NCBI GenBank assembly: GCA_950295325.1
Contig: OX485806.1
Location: 41,542,001 to 41,606,000, forward strand
DNA from: Polytrichum commune
Taxonomy: Eukaryota > Streptophyta > Polytrichopsida > Polytrichales > Polytrichaceae
Length of the DNA: 64,000 nucleotides
Direction: 5' to 3'
Shown here piece after piece: positions 1 through 12,500 of this stretch. The notes under the pieces were generated by a model that saw nothing but the letters and a program-made list of their open reading frames with translations, made no database searches and was not told where the DNA came from. Every line of letters starts with the position of its first letter. Position 1 is the first letter of the stretch. The position numbers and the translations under genes were made by a program.

Positions 1-902
1 ACCATTCGCATTCCTCCATGCTAATGATTAGCTCCTCCTACCCCGGACCTTATAGTTCATAGGAGGGAACCAACCCTCCTACTTTGCTTTCGGGACTCAC
101 CCCTTAATCGGTAACCCATTCCTAGATGTGGACTTCCATCCATGGAAGTCCAATCCCATGTTGATCATCGCATTGCCGGAGCAACACTACAACAACCCGA
201 ACCATACTCGACAACTATGGCCTCACATTGGGCCAATGCCCATGGAGGCCGTGCCGTTCGGCATCGGGTGGGTGAGGCCACACCACCTCACCCATATAAG
301 CCTCTAGGACTCTACGCGGGGCCCCTACCCCACCGTCAACCAACCTCTTGTCTCTCTACCAAGAGTTGGGGCCAAGTGGACACTTTCCCTTAGCCGCTGG
401 GCCTAGAAGCCCCAAGCAGCTTCAGACCATCATAACTTCCTTGTATGATGTCCGATGCTAACAAAAAACCACTCCATCCTCATCTTAGTTTCACGTAGAT
501 GCAGATGAACTCCTCACTTGCCCCATTCGAGCAAGTATTGACGAAGTTATGCCTGTTTAAACCTTGGCAGTCCCGGGAATCACTCCCAGGCACTGCTGTA
601 CCAGGGCGCTGTCCTGGGACAGCGCCCCACTCGAATGGCCATAACTCCTAGCTCACACCTCCGATTGAGGTGTTCTTGAGCATTCTAGAATCACCACGCC
701 ATGAGCTACGCATAGCTCATGGCCTTGCTCTTGTGCCTCCTAGTCTCCGTGGGTGGGAGGCGTTCCCAACGCCCGGGGCCCTCACCCACACTAGGATCAC
801 TTGGGCCCTCTCACCAATGGCACCACAAGTCCCGGGTGTCACTCCGGGGTCCCCCTCGTGCCCATGGTGTTTCGGGCACTCCTCATGGAGAGGTGCGCGA
901 CA
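1..902 (+). repeat. R1 LTR, cut by the window start
   Basis: This is a copy of the R1 long terminal repeat whose 3' end is GCGCGACA at 895-902. It matches the reverse complement of 5484-6455 along nearly all its length. A TATA-like CATATAAG lies at 293-300, followed by the transcribed-looking part. The 5' end lies before the window. The sequence after 902 differs from that after the other R1 copies, which fixes the 3' boundary. The short reading frames here have no recognisable domain and are treated as non-coding. Confidence 0.75.
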
Positions 903-1601
903 CGCAATGAGGGTAATGAGGATTGAGCTGCTGAATGAGGCGACTACTCTCGAACTGGCTGGGAACCTGGTTGGTTACTATTGCTGCAATTAGATAGCCT
1001 GGGAGTGAAACTTCTAGGCCAGTAGGTTGAGGCACCCCATGGCAACTGAACATCTGGGGTTGCATGACGTTTCTTACACACAACGACCAGTAAGGAGGCT
1101 TAACAAAATGACTATTTCGGTTGACAGTGCATACCAGCATTGCGGGAGAGTGGTGAGATGGCTCGGAGTATGCAAGTGATTAATCAATGCCCCTACTAAT
1201 GGATTAGTAATACTAGGTGAAGTAACGTTAATTAGGACATTGACATTGAGTAGTGAATTAATTAGTTAGCTTGAAGTAGGGAGGGAATGAGCCTCACCTA
1301 GTGTGTGACTTGGTGTTGGCATTGACCCAAAGATCTGGATAGTCTATTGTGGTAGGGTTTAGGATTCTGGTAGTGGTGTGGTGGAGATGTGACAATTGAT
1401 TTCCTTGCACTGATCACAAGGGCAGAAAATATTTCTCAATATTACGGCCATGTGATGTTTAAATAAAGGTTGTGTGTTCAATGTTAAAGTTGGAAAGCAT
1501 TGAGAGTTGGACTTCAAGGCCAAGGAAATTAAGTGAGTGCATGTGAGCCATAGGCTCTCACCTGGATTACGACGCACAAGGGTGGGAGTTTAAGGCTAAC
1601 A
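903..1601 (-). repeat. Partial R4-like repeat
   Basis: On the minus strand the segment starts TGTTAGCC at 1601 and runs into a block like CCCACCCTTGTGCGTCGTA. The same block follows the starts of the R4 copies at 8259 (plus) and about 40297 (minus). Similarity fades away from that end, and the segment stops where the R1 LTR ends. No gene is visible. Confidence 0.4.
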
Positions 1602-2288
1602 CCTTCTATGTGGGAAAACCGTTGTTAGGACTGCGTAAGGGGTGCGAGGGGTACTCAAACTTATGCCATCCGACCTTTCGAAGAGGTCCCACAGTATCTG
1701 GGAGGGGTAGTTCGAAGAGCGGTATGGGTCGCCCAATTATCCCGGATTTATAGACCCCGGGCGGATCTATATCTGGGAGGGGTAGTTCTGGGCACACATT
1801 ACGGATTCTCTGTGTGACCTGCCAGGCCTGATTAAGCTGATCCGGACTGGTTGTGAGGGAAGACCGGAAAGTGGCCAGATCGAGGCATCTTTCTCAGATG
1901 AGCCACATCACCATCGGAGGTAGGTATAGAGGAGGTAGGAATTGAGGAGGTAGGAGTAGGAGTAAATCTTAACTTTAGGGGTTCATCCGGAAAGCAAGTC
2001 CTGGAAGTGAGGATTTCCAACTAACCATCCGGAAACGGAAAGGCTATTCCGCCCAGTGGTTGATTTTCAAGCAGGGAAGGAGCGGAGCTGCCATCCTACA
2101 CTTCACAGGGTCCCTGGAATGATACTCGGATCATCCGGACAGTCGGATTAAGTGTTAATAACGTTTAACCGGATTCTTTTGTTGATCCCGTGTTCCCACA
2201 ATGATGCATAAGAATCAATGTAATGGATGGATGAAAAATATCATTAGATTGAATGTAAAATTCAAAAGTCTACAAAAACATAATTTAT
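1602..2288. other. Unassigned, probably repeat-derived
   Basis: No gene is seen. A short motif, TATCTGGGAGGGGTAGTTC, occurs twice (about 1694 and 1770). A GAGGTAGGA-rich purine stretch lies near 1915-1965. The segment runs up to the minus-strand R1 LTR that begins at 2289. Confidence 0.3.
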
Positions 2289-2687
2289 TGTCGCGCACCT
2301 CTTCATGAGGAGTGCCCAAAACACCATGGGCACAGGGGGGACCCCAAAGTGACATTCAAAACTTGTGGCGCCATTGGTGAGAGGGCCCAAGTGATCCTAG
2401 TGTGGGTAAGGACCCCGGGTGTTTGGAACGCCTCCCACCCATAAAGGCTAGGAGTCACGATGGTAAAGCCATGAGCTATGAGTAGCTCATGGTGTGTGGA
2501 TTCTAAATAGCTCAAAAAACCCTCAATCGGAGTGTGAGCTAGGAGATATGGAAATTTGAGTGGGGACATTTCTCTTGAACAACAGTGACCGGGGAATGGC
2601 ACATGAGATTGCCGAGGTTAAGATTGGCATAATTTCCTAAATTCTTATCCGAATGGGCCAAGTGAGGAGTCTATCAACATCTACGCA
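2289..2687 (-). repeat. Older R1 LTR, 3' part
   Basis: The minus-strand copy ends TGCGCGACA at 2289 and matches the 3' half of the R1 LTR at 5484-6455. It stops at 2687, where the R2 LTR begins. The match resumes at 5205, so this is one R1 LTR opened by the R2 insertion. Confidence 0.75.
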
Positions 2688-5204
2688 TGTCGAGGTCACC
2701 TTCAACCCTCAGCAACTTAGACGGTGTAACCCGTTGCTGAACCGGTTTACATGGAAGTTACTCCCACCAAAATTAGATCATCTTAGATTCCAATACTTGT
2801 GAAGGTGTTTATACTTTCTCCGCTGTCTTAATTTTGCAACATGTAGCTTCAGTGTTCTTTTGATTCTTCAAGGAGTAGTTGGCCCAAGATTGCAAGTTTA
2901 TGTTCCCCGAAGCCTACTATAAAGGTCAAGTGTTTCTTAAGCATGAATCCTTCCTAGTACTTAGTTACTAGATCTTGCATCTTTCATGGTTCGAATGACT
3001 AGCAAGATATTCTTATTCTCTCCCTATCAAGAATGTTGTACTAAGGTCTTCTATAAATCCCCAAGGAGAAAGTGGCATAGTTTTCAAGGTTATGTTCCCC
3101 GAAATCCTAATGTCAAGGTTAAGTGTATCTAAAGGAACTCATGAACTCTCGAGGAGTAGTTGACCTTAGTCTTTCAAGCTTATGTTCCCCAAAAGCCCAA
3201 TGTCAAGGTTAAGTGCATTCAAAGAAACTTCAATATTGTGTACAATATCTTTCATGGTTTGAATGATTAAATCTTTCCTTATTCTCTCAAAGATATTTCA
3301 AAATATTCCATTAAGAGGGTCTATAGTTTCAAGCACACTCTCTCACTAAATGGAATCCCTAAGAGATCTCTAGTCTCTCCAATATTCAATTGAGGGTCCT
3401 TGCCTAAGTTCTATTACGAGGCAAGCATACTCCCTCACTAAAATTCCAAGCTACCTAATTTAGATGATCCTCTTGATGTCATGTAATCCATGTTCATTCC
3501 ATCATTCATAAGTGCATATTACTCCGATTGTTATTCCAAGGTGTGTTGATTGACAATCCCCTATACATCTAAGGGAAGTTCTAATTCTTGGCCATTACTT
3601 GCCTAAATTCCCCAAGTGTCCCCCTTAATTGCTTTACATTCCCAAGTATCCCCCTTGGTTGCTTTTCATTCTTCGAAATCCACATATAGGCTAGGTGATT
3701 CGATTGGCAAGGTGGCGGTCTAGGTTACTTTAGATCATCTCTTCTTGCTCGCGTAGTCCATGATGGCTTTAGGTACTCATGGAGTGGATCTTACCCATCA
3801 TTTACCTCAAATCCGAAGTCACTTGGAGGAAGGTAATCACCATCTTTACAACTTAGGTGTCCACTCCGAATTTGACGGCTTCTCGTCTCAATCTCCCGCG
3901 CACGCCTTGCCTATGTGAGTCTTTGCTAGCTCCTCGTCCATCCTCTTCCTCTTTATCTCAACCCCTTTACTCGTTTGGTACCACTTTTGTAATGTCATAA
4001 TTGCCCTAAGTATGTAAATCTCAAGGTTGGTCTCTTTTGTTGTTTCCGATGATTGTGTATGATTTACCAACCGGTCATGAAGTAATTTCTCAATTTCCTA
4101 AGTCGTAAGAGACCTCTCGGTCGTATGCACGCTTGATAACTCCACCTAGTTCGCACCATGCGTGCATCTCAATTCCCCCTCCTAGAGCACCACGCGTGCC
4201 TTAAGTATTTAATTTGCACCAACGCGTGCCTCTAAGAAATAAGTTGCACCAACGCGTGCCTTAAGTATTTAATTTGCACCAACGCGTGCCACTAAGTAGT
4301 AGATTGCACCAACGCGTGCCTCTAAGTAGTAATTTGCACCAACGCGTGCCACTAAGTAGTAGTTTGCACCAACGCGTGCCACTAGTAGTCATTTGCACCA
4401 ACGCGTGCCACTAATAGTAATTTGCACCAACGCGTGCCACTAGTAGTAATTTGCACCAACGCGTGCCACTAATAGTAATTTGCACCAACGCGTGCCTCTA
4501 AGAATTAATCCAAGACCCGGACACTCATGTAGGATATTCGGAATGGAATGAAGTGTATTAGGGGACCTAACTTGGCCCCTTTATATAGTGTCTTACATCT
4601 AGGTATTTGTAGATTTTTGTAAATGTTAGCTTCAGCTAAAATTAGCACTGTATCTAATTTTAGCCTGATTTAAAAGTCTTAAATCATAGAGACTAAATCT
4701 ATTTAGTCTAACATGTAATATCTACTTACATATCCTTTCATATCACCTAAGCTACTTAATTGACATGTGCTCTAAAGCGGGAATAGGACCGTGCTTCTAC
4801 GCTTCTCAAAATGGTCCTATTTATATTCATTTTCCCACTTAACTATCTATGCCATGTGTGCTGGCCCTAAGCCCGGCCTATAATTGGTTCGTTCGTTCCC
4901 CTACTAGTAAATCGCCAGTCCGCCAGCTCGCCCTTATTAGTGGCTTGGTTAGCTTGCTTTCGCCAGTTAGCCTGGCCGGTTAGTCTGCTCGCCTTCGCCC
5001 GTTGGCTAGTCTGCCAGCTCGCCTTCGGGGACCCTGCCAGTTGGCTTCCTCAGTGAACTGGACCCGTTGCTTCCCGTTGTTCAAGGCTCCCTCAACCAGC
5101 CCTGTTCACACTTGCTACCCTGCTTGCTTTGATTCCGCTTGCTCCCGGCACTCTCACCTTGGCTCTGTTCTTGCTGGCACCCTGAGCTCGCTGGTGCCTC
5201 TACA
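2688..5204 (+). mobile_element. R2 solo LTR, copy A, with 5-bp target duplication
   Basis: This 2,517-bp element starts TGTCGAGG and ends CTCTACA, so it has TG...CA ends. It is flanked by ACGCA at 2683-2687 and 5205-5209. Both flanks belong to one R1 LTR, which confirms the ends. A TATA-like TTTATATAG lies near 4579-4588, after a block of about 30-bp repeats. There is no internal coding region, so this is a solo LTR or a non-autonomous element. The gypsy or copia lineage cannot be told from the LTR alone. Confidence 0.8.
4145..4505 (+). repeat. About 30-bp tandem repeats in R2 U3
   Basis: About eleven copies of a unit built on TTTGCACCAACGCGTGCC plus a CTAAGTAGTAA-like spacer lie about 80-430 bp upstream of the TATA-like box of R2 copy A. 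Copy D has a parallel block with CACCNCGGGTGCC units at about 53325-53560. This suggests a fast-changing enhancer-like region. Confidence 0.8.
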
Positions 5205-5483
5205 ACGCAAAGAGAAAAAGTTGATGGAATGGTTTTTTGTTAGATTCAAGGACCAGACAAGGAAGTTATAAAGGTTTGAAGCTACTGAGGGAACGCATTT
5301 CCAGCGGCTGAGAGAAAATGTCTACTTGGCCCCAACCTTTGTAGAGAGACAAAAGGTTATTTGCTGGTGGGGTAGGGGCCGTGCCCAAAGTCTGAAAGCT
5401 TATATAGATGAGGTGGTGTGGCCAACCAAACCCATCCAAGGCCGAAAATCACGGCCTTCACAGGCCATGGCCCAACGTGGATG
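5205..5483 (-). repeat. Older R1 LTR, middle part
   Basis: This continues the R1 LTR broken at 2687. It matches the internal part of the R1 LTR at 5484-6455 and ends at GTGGA (5479-5483), where a younger R1 LTR has inserted. A further piece of the same old LTR lies at 6456 to about 6503. Confidence 0.7.
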
Positions 5484-6455
5484 TCGCGCACCTCTCCATG
5501 AGGACTGGGCAAAACACCATGGGCACAAGGGGGACCCCAAAGTGACACCCAAGTCTTGTGGCGCCGTTGCTGAGAGGGCCCAAGTGATCCTTGTGTGGGG
5601 GAGGGCCCTGGGCGTTGGGAACGCCTCCCACTCACGGAGACTAAGAGGCACGAGGGTAAGGCAATGAGCTATGCGTAGTTCATGGCGTGGTGATTCTAGA
5701 ATGCTCAAGATCACTTCAATCGTAGGGGTGAGCTAGGAGTTATGGCAATTTGAGTGGGGCACTGTCCTGGGACCGCGCCATGGTACAGCAGTGGCCTGGG
5801 AGTGGCTCCCGGGACTGCCAAGGTTTAAACAAACATAATTTCCTCAATACTTGCCCAAATGGGGCAAATGAGGAGTCCATTGGTATGTACGTGAAGCGTA
5901 AATGAAGATGGAGCGGTCTTTTGTTAACATCAAACATCATGCCAGGAAGTTATGATGGTCTGAAGCTGCTGGGGGTTTCTAGGCCCAACGGCTAAGGGAA
6001 AATGTTTACTTGGCCCCAACTCTTGGTAGAGAGACAAAAGGTTTCTTGACGGTGGGGTAGGGACATTGCGTAGAGTGCTAGAGGCTTATATAGGTGAGGT
6101 GGTGTGGCTTTACCCACCCGAGGCCGAACGGCATGGCCTTAATGGGCATTGGCCCAATGTGAGGCCATAGTTGCCTAGTACGCTTCAGGTTGTTATATTG
6201 TTGCTTCGGCAACGCGATGATCAACATAAGATTGGACTTCCATGGATGGAAGTCCACATCTAAAATTTGGTTACCAATTAAGGGGTGAGTTCCGAAAGCA
6301 AAGTAGGACGGTTGGTTCCCCTCTTATGAACTATAAGGTCCGGGGTAGGAGGAGCTAACCATTAGCATGACGAAATGCGAAGGGTTAGCGCTCGTAACCT
6401 TTGCTAGAAATGAAAATTTGCAAGATTGTTAAGGGGGCTAGCAAGGGTTGCGACA
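5484..6455 (-). mobile_element. R1 solo LTR with target duplication GTGGA
   Basis: Read on the minus strand, this 972-bp repeat starts TGTCGC at 6455 and ends GCGACA at 5484. It is flanked by GTGGA at 5479-5483 and 6456-6460. The flanking DNA on both sides is itself R1 LTR sequence, so this is an LTR inserted into an older relative. No internal region is present. Confidence 0.82.
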
Positions 6456-6539
6456 GTGGAGGCATAGTTGCCTAATATGGTTCAGGTTGTTGTAGTGTTG
6501 CTCAAGATGTCTATAGAATAATTTATTTACAATCTAAAA

Positions 6540-8258
6540 AATCATAAAAATAATGACATGGTATTTATGAAGGATGACATGAGCATTGGAAATGCTTTTG
6601 ACATGCGTCCAAATAGGAGAAATAAAAGCCCTACAGCAGTGGACAAATCTGTCAAATCATCTTCGTGTGATGATGGTGAGGAGTACAAGAAGCAATTGAG
6701 AGATCATTTGGTTACAAATGAAGGGGGAATTAAATTTTTTGCAGAGAATGACGGCTATATTGGAAGATATCCCAAGAGGGAGCGACGTCCGCCCTAAGAG
6801 TGGTGGAAGAATCGATTATAACCCAACTCGGCCAAGAATGGGCCAAGAATGGGCCAATATGGCATTGTTAGACGATCTTTAGAATTTGTACAGAGCGTTT
6901 AGATTCAAAGATGCGAGCAAATGAGAGAATCAAAGCAAAAGGAGTACGACTTGCTCATGGCCAACAATATGTGGGAATTGACCAAGCTTTCAAAAGATCG
7001 CAAAAGTGTAGGATGCAAATGGGTGTCATGCACCAAGAAGGATGCATTGGGTGAAATTGGTAGGTATAAGGCATAATTAACAACAAAGAGATGTTCTCAA
7101 TTGGTAAAAGTGGATTTTTATGAAACCTTTGCTCCCATGGCCAGATTTATTACTATTAAATGTATTTTTGCATTAGAATCGGCTATGAATTAGGAGATTC
7201 ACCAAATGGATATAAAATGGCATTTTTAATATAATATTAGATGTGGAGATTTATGTGGATCAACTGGAGGGTTTCATACCAGAGGGGGAAAAAAATAGTA
7301 TGCAAACTGAAAAAAAAAATTATATGGGCTCAAGCAATCGCCAAGGGCGTGGTACCAACATATCGATTTGTCTTTTACAACGCGGGTTTTTGTAAGAGCC
7401 AAACGGATCATTTGTTGTATGTCAAACAAATGAATGAGTATTTGTTGGTGGGAATCGTCTATGTGAATTATTTGATCATATTTGCAAGTATTATAACCCA
7501 ATTGAAGTGGCTCGAATTGGTGCTCGAGAAGGAATTTGAGATGAATGATCTTGCATTATTGCATAGGAATGGAATCTGAGAAGAATAAAGAAGCATGTAC
7601 CATTACCATGAACCAAAAGAGCTACATCGAACAGAACCTCGAGTGTTTTAATTTGGAAGAATGCAAACTAGTCGGACCTCTGTTCAATGTGAATTTAAAA
7701 TTATTAAAACGTCCAGATGAAGGATTTGTAAATGTACAAAGGGAAATGGAAGGTGTTCCATACAAAGCCAGAGTAGGATCTTTTATGTATACAATGTTGG
7801 CCACGAGGGCCAATATTGTATTTGCGGTGAGTATGGTGAACCAAGATATGTCGAAGGCCGGTCCACCACAGTGGATGGCTATAAAATGCATCATGAGGTA
7901 TTTGAAGGGCATTTTGGACTTCAAATTATGCTTTGGAGGCAAGGATATTGTCTTGAGAGATTTTTGCGATGCGAATTGGGTGGGAGATGCAAACAACCGG
8001 CAATCCACCATGGGGTACATGTTTTTTTTGTTGGCGTTGGAGTCATTTTTTAGAAATGCAAGAAACAACCACCCATTGCATTGTATATGACAAAGGCAGA
8101 GTACATGGCTACTAGCCATTATAATAAGGAAACGGTTTGGCTTAGGCAACTTTTGACGGATGTGGGATATTTGCAAGAAGGATCGACATCCATCATATGT
8201 GACAATCAAGGATGTATAGCACTTGCAAAGAATTCTACACACTATTCTTGCACCAAAC
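6540..8258 (+). pseudogene. Decayed copia pol (RT and RNase H), main part
   Basis: Several broken frames add up to the C-terminal half of a copia polyprotein. They include an RT-like stretch near 7000-7220 (an ETFAPMARF-like block, then HQMDIK), an EFEMNDL block near 7533-7553, and RNase H at about 7600-8258 (GVPYKARVGSFMYTM, then MRYLKG, then CDNQGCIALAKN). Frames shift repeatedly and several stops are present, so the element cannot make a polyprotein. The reading breaks off inside RNase H at 8258, just where the R4 repeat begins. The missing C-terminal end, polypurine tract and 3' LTR lie beyond 32492 on the same strand. Confidence 0.85.
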
Positions 8259-9063
8259 TGTGAGCAACCATTCCCCCACCCTTAAGTGAATCTTAGTCCG
8301 GGAAGGGGTTTTGCTCTCATTTTTGCCAATCACTCAATGTGAGAACTTAAGTGGTGAAATCATTACTCACATATTTAACAACCATACAAGTAATCATATA
8401 TACTTAATTCTTATTACAATGCAAAGGAGTGGAAATTCCATTCTCCCAATCCATGGTCCTAATGCCCAACTATCTACCTCATTAATCACTCGCTAACTAC
8501 CTTATGAATTTATTAATGTATCCTCCTTTGCTAAGCTTCGTCTCACTACTCAGAAACAATTGTTCCTTTTGCACTCTCATCTTGTAACCCACTTTGCAAC
8601 AACCCTTCACAAGTCACATTGATTGGCTTTTCACTGTGGCTTGCTCATGCTCAAGCTTAGTTCCCAATTCCCTGCAGCCACTTCCCACATAGCGCCATTA
8701 GCAGCCGACCATCACTACCCCGTCTTAGCAACCATTTGCTACACTAGCGGCATGGTGCTAGCCCTTCTCCGTTAACCTTTGCTACTCCCTTACAGGTCTG
8801 CTACTCCCTTACACGTGATTTGGAGCTCCACAACCAAAAATCCCCCCCCCCACCTATTCGCCACCGCCAGAACACTCAACCTAACAATGCAACGCATCCA
8901 ACTCCACATGCAACCCCCACATCAATGCTCCCTCCTCTCACAAGCCCTTCTACCAGCTTCAGGTTTTTGATACTACCACCAAAACATTGCCCCCTCCTTT
9001 TTGTATCTCGTACCGTCCACTCGATTCCCAAATTGTAGCAGCTTTCGCCTTTCCGAACAGATG
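8259..9063 (+). repeat. R4 element, left arm
   Basis: The arm starts TGTGAGC followed by a CCCCCACCCTTA block, as in the R4 copies at about 40297 and 1601 (both minus). It is C-rich and has no convincing gene. It interrupts copia RNase H on the left and ends at the MULE target duplication. The right arm is 30797-32492. Together the arms make about 2.5 kb, which fits a solo LTR or a non-autonomous retroelement. Confidence 0.6.
9055..9063 (+). other. Left 9-bp target duplication of the giant MULE
   Basis: GAACAGATG here is repeated exactly at 30788-30796, just outside the right inverted end. Nine bases is the usual target duplication of Mutator-family elements. Confidence 0.88.
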
Positions 9064-9094
9064 GGACGAAGCTATTTTGCGAGCGGTGAGCGGT
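9064..9094 (+). repeat. MULE left terminal inverted repeat
   Basis: The left end starts GGACGAAGCTATTTTGCG and then has a GAGCGGT heptamer repeated about twice. Its reverse complement matches 30756-30787 with changes only in the outer 7-8 bases. Weaker similarity may continue inward: CCTATGACCG occurs at 9207-9216 and, inverted, at 30691-30700. Confidence 0.88.
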
Positions 9095-9515
9095 AACTTC
9101 CGCGATATTTTGATTAAAATATTATTTTAAGCAGTAAGTTTAGGGTATATTTGGACTAAATGTATTTTAAGTAATTTTTTTCTTCTAAACTTAGTGAACA
9201 GTGGGACCTATGACCGTGGACAATTAAGGGCTATGATATAGGAAAAAATGTTATTGTATCAGTGAAAAATATGGTTTAGGGGCTTAAATCGAACATTTGG
9301 AACTAATATCAGTAATAAATATGGGTTTGTCTCAAGTCAAACACGTATTGTTTCAGTACAAGGAGAATTACTGGTACTCCAAAAAGGTCACGCAACTTTG
9401 GAAAAGAGAAATACATGTGGTGCGTCAAATGTCTTGTAGTGGCCTTTTTAGTATCACTACATCATGATTATAAAAAATCTTGCATACATATGTTTCTTTA
9501 AAGAAACAGAAAACT
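9095..9515. other. MULE left subterminal region, non-coding
   Basis: AT-rich sequence lies between the left inverted end and the transposase stop codon. It would hold the 3' untranslated region of the transposase. No gene is seen. Confidence 0.5.
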
Positions 9516-12500
9516 CTAAGAGTCAAGGTACTTCAATGAACCAGCATCCAAAACTCGCTTCACTTCGTTGAAGCTAAAACTAGCTGCATGAATAAATGTC
9601 TCTGAATCTGAGTCCAAACCACACACTACAGTAAACAAATAATACAAATGCTTACAGTTGGCCCATTGACCCTTTTTTCCAATTGCTTTAGTCGCCATGT
9701 CCTTGAAGTTAGGACAAGTGCATGTTGGCAGCTGCGAAATCGTCAAGTAGTATTGCTAAACCTTTGGGGGCGTGCCGGAATCCAAGGAGACGATGCATCC
9801 TAAGGCAGGGGCTGGAAGCATGCACAGTTTGTGCACTTTGGCTTTCAGTGATAGGGTTGAGGCACAATTATTGGCGTGTTTTGTTGACGGGGCCTTCTTG
9901 TTGCGCCTAATCAACTTCCCTGAACGCCGGGTGGGAAACTCATCTGGATATGCAGGAGTCGTGTAGCTTGCTAAATCCAAAGGTAATGGGTGGTCCTGAA
10001 AAATTCTGGAAGGTGTCATCTCCATCCGCTGGGGCAGTTTAAATCCTCCGTTTTCTAAAGAGAGGATCTCTTTGCATGTTAAGTTGGTCCCCAACTTAAC
10101 CGGCCATACCTCCGGAACGTTCGGGACTGAGACCACCCACCTCCTTTTTGTACCCTTAACGCATCTCTCAATGTCGTCATTGCAGAAAAAAAAGTCTTGA
10201 GGGTCCAATCTCTTCTTCCGATAGTTATCCATGAGGCCTGAGTAGGTAGGTGCAGCGGTGCTCTTCCCGTCTTGTACAATCCGAGCGACGCACTTCTTTT
10301 TGGTGATTGCTCGTAGAGCAAAGCAAGCCTTCGCAGATGTCTTAGGCAGCCGTGCGATGTGCCACTGGGCAGGGTTGCATAATGTCTCCTCAATCGCGGT
10401 GACGTGGTGCCGATCCACCCGCTGTGGAGCGTCGTGTGTTGGAAATTGCGGTTGGTCTTCATCTGCAGTTGTGGAAGAATCTGGAGTTGTCATAGGAGGT
10501 GGAGAATCGTTCAGTCGGGCAGATCTGGTTTGGACGCGTGGTCGGGATATACTGATCTTGTCTGGCCTGTGAGATTCACGTTCGTCACCAAAAGCAGTAT
10601 CCGATTTACGCTTCAGAGAAACAAATACCTCTTCCCCTTCGAGGTGGGGAGTCCTGGTGCACCACTCGTCACCGCTAGGCATCTTCAAGATGGCCTCATG
10701 CAGCGGTTTCGAGATTCCTGTTTTTACGGCAGACCTCTGAGCACGCCTCAGCTTCAATTCCTCCTTCGACGGTCCAGTTCCAGGGTTCTCTCCCTTTAGG
10801 AATTGGGAATATGCTGAGCACTGCATGAAAGCACGCACGAAGTCATCGATTGTTGCCACATAAAGGTCGCTGCCCCGATCGCCAGATTGCTGCTTCCACT
10901 TGTTGTGGATAGATTCAGCAAGGTTACAGGATGGCATTTCCGCTAGTTCAGCTTCACTTAGATCCTGCAATGCCCAGACAGTCCGAATTAGAATAATGGC
11001 GGAATCAATGTAGTTGAACCATAAAGTGGGAACTATACAGGAAATATAGAGGGAAATATAGACTTACCAACTCCATAAATCCATCCCATTGGCGGTAACG
11101 GAAATGCCAGAAGGCCAGCCAGAGCTCAAGTCGAGGTAGACCTTGTTCAGTTGCTGCCCCGGATGACATCCACCATGCCTGAATTGCCAAATACTTTGTC
11201 TCGGCCTCCGCCATCGATTTCGCATTCTTGTATTGCTGGCATAGTATTCGATGCTGATGTTGCAGGTCTTGACGGATATCGGCCTTGGTATGTTTCTCCA
11301 AGGACTGCGTCCAATGGAAAAGACAAGTCCTCTCTCTATCCACCATCTTCTTAGACGCATCTCCACTTCCGTATATGATTCGAACAACATTCCAGTTGGT
11401 TTGGGCACTGTCGGCCATGAAACCTTTAAAATTTACTTTGTCCACTCCATGTTGAGCCATGAGAGCGTTCAGGGTCTTCCATACGACTGACTGGGCTGCA
11501 ACATCTTCAGACTGCATGTCGCATACTGTGATGGTCATGACACGGCAATATGTGGAATCGTACACATGGCAAGCCATTGTCGTCCACGACCTGACCCGTT
11601 TGACATGGTCAAACATTATCCAGAAGTTCTCCAAGTCACCACCGGGTTGCATTCGTTGGACCAGGTCGACTCCGCTGCCCGGTCCAACTTCAGACATCTT
11701 GAAGACAAAGACCTTGTCCATGTCCGCTCCTTGCCCTGGAAACCTATTCTGCTGCACGAACCTCCAATTGCTAGCACCGCATAACTTGGTAATACTGTCC
11801 ATGACTCCAAAGCGACGCATAGTCCTGAACGTGGTGACTGCGTTACGAATGTTGGGCGAGGTGAGGTGCTTACACCGATCGAAAATAACTTGCAGCTCGT
11901 CCAGCTCCAAGATCTTTTGTGGGTCACCTTCTTTAGCAAGGAGGAGTAGGCCCAGTACTTCCTTTGCAGTTTCAAGCACAATAGCGGAGCGAGTGGCTGA
12001 TGGGGTGCGTTCGACTTGATCCCCAATCAAGGTGTTTGTCAAATCGATGAAGCCCCGATGATCACCTAACTTGACGGGATGGTCGTGAGATCCCAAGTGC
12101 ACACAAACCCTCGTCATGTGAGGTGTCGCGGTAACATAGTAGATCTTGGTAGTGCAGACAACAACACAAGTGGGAGGGACGTTACATGATTTGCAAACAA
12201 CGGTCGAACTAGTTGGAGGCTTGGACCCTACTTCAAACAATTTCTCAGATAATCCTTCCCACTCTGTTTCATTCACTTGGGAAGTCCTGTGGTCTTGCCG
12301 AAGATACTCACAAGCAGGATTGTCGCAACGGAGGTGGCCCAAACAAGAAGATGTACGAAACAAAAGCTTGAGATCTTTATGAATATTGGTTGTAATTGTG
12401 CGAGACCAAGCATGGCCATCGTACCTTCTATCCATTCCACAAACCAGCTTGGCCTTTGTATTCTGGCCATGGTCACCTAAAGGTGGAAACTCGAAGATAA

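Noticed and set aside
142-993. Frames of 83 and 107 residues at the window start
   Set aside because: They fall in the R1 LTR. The equivalent frames in the other R1 copies differ or are broken.
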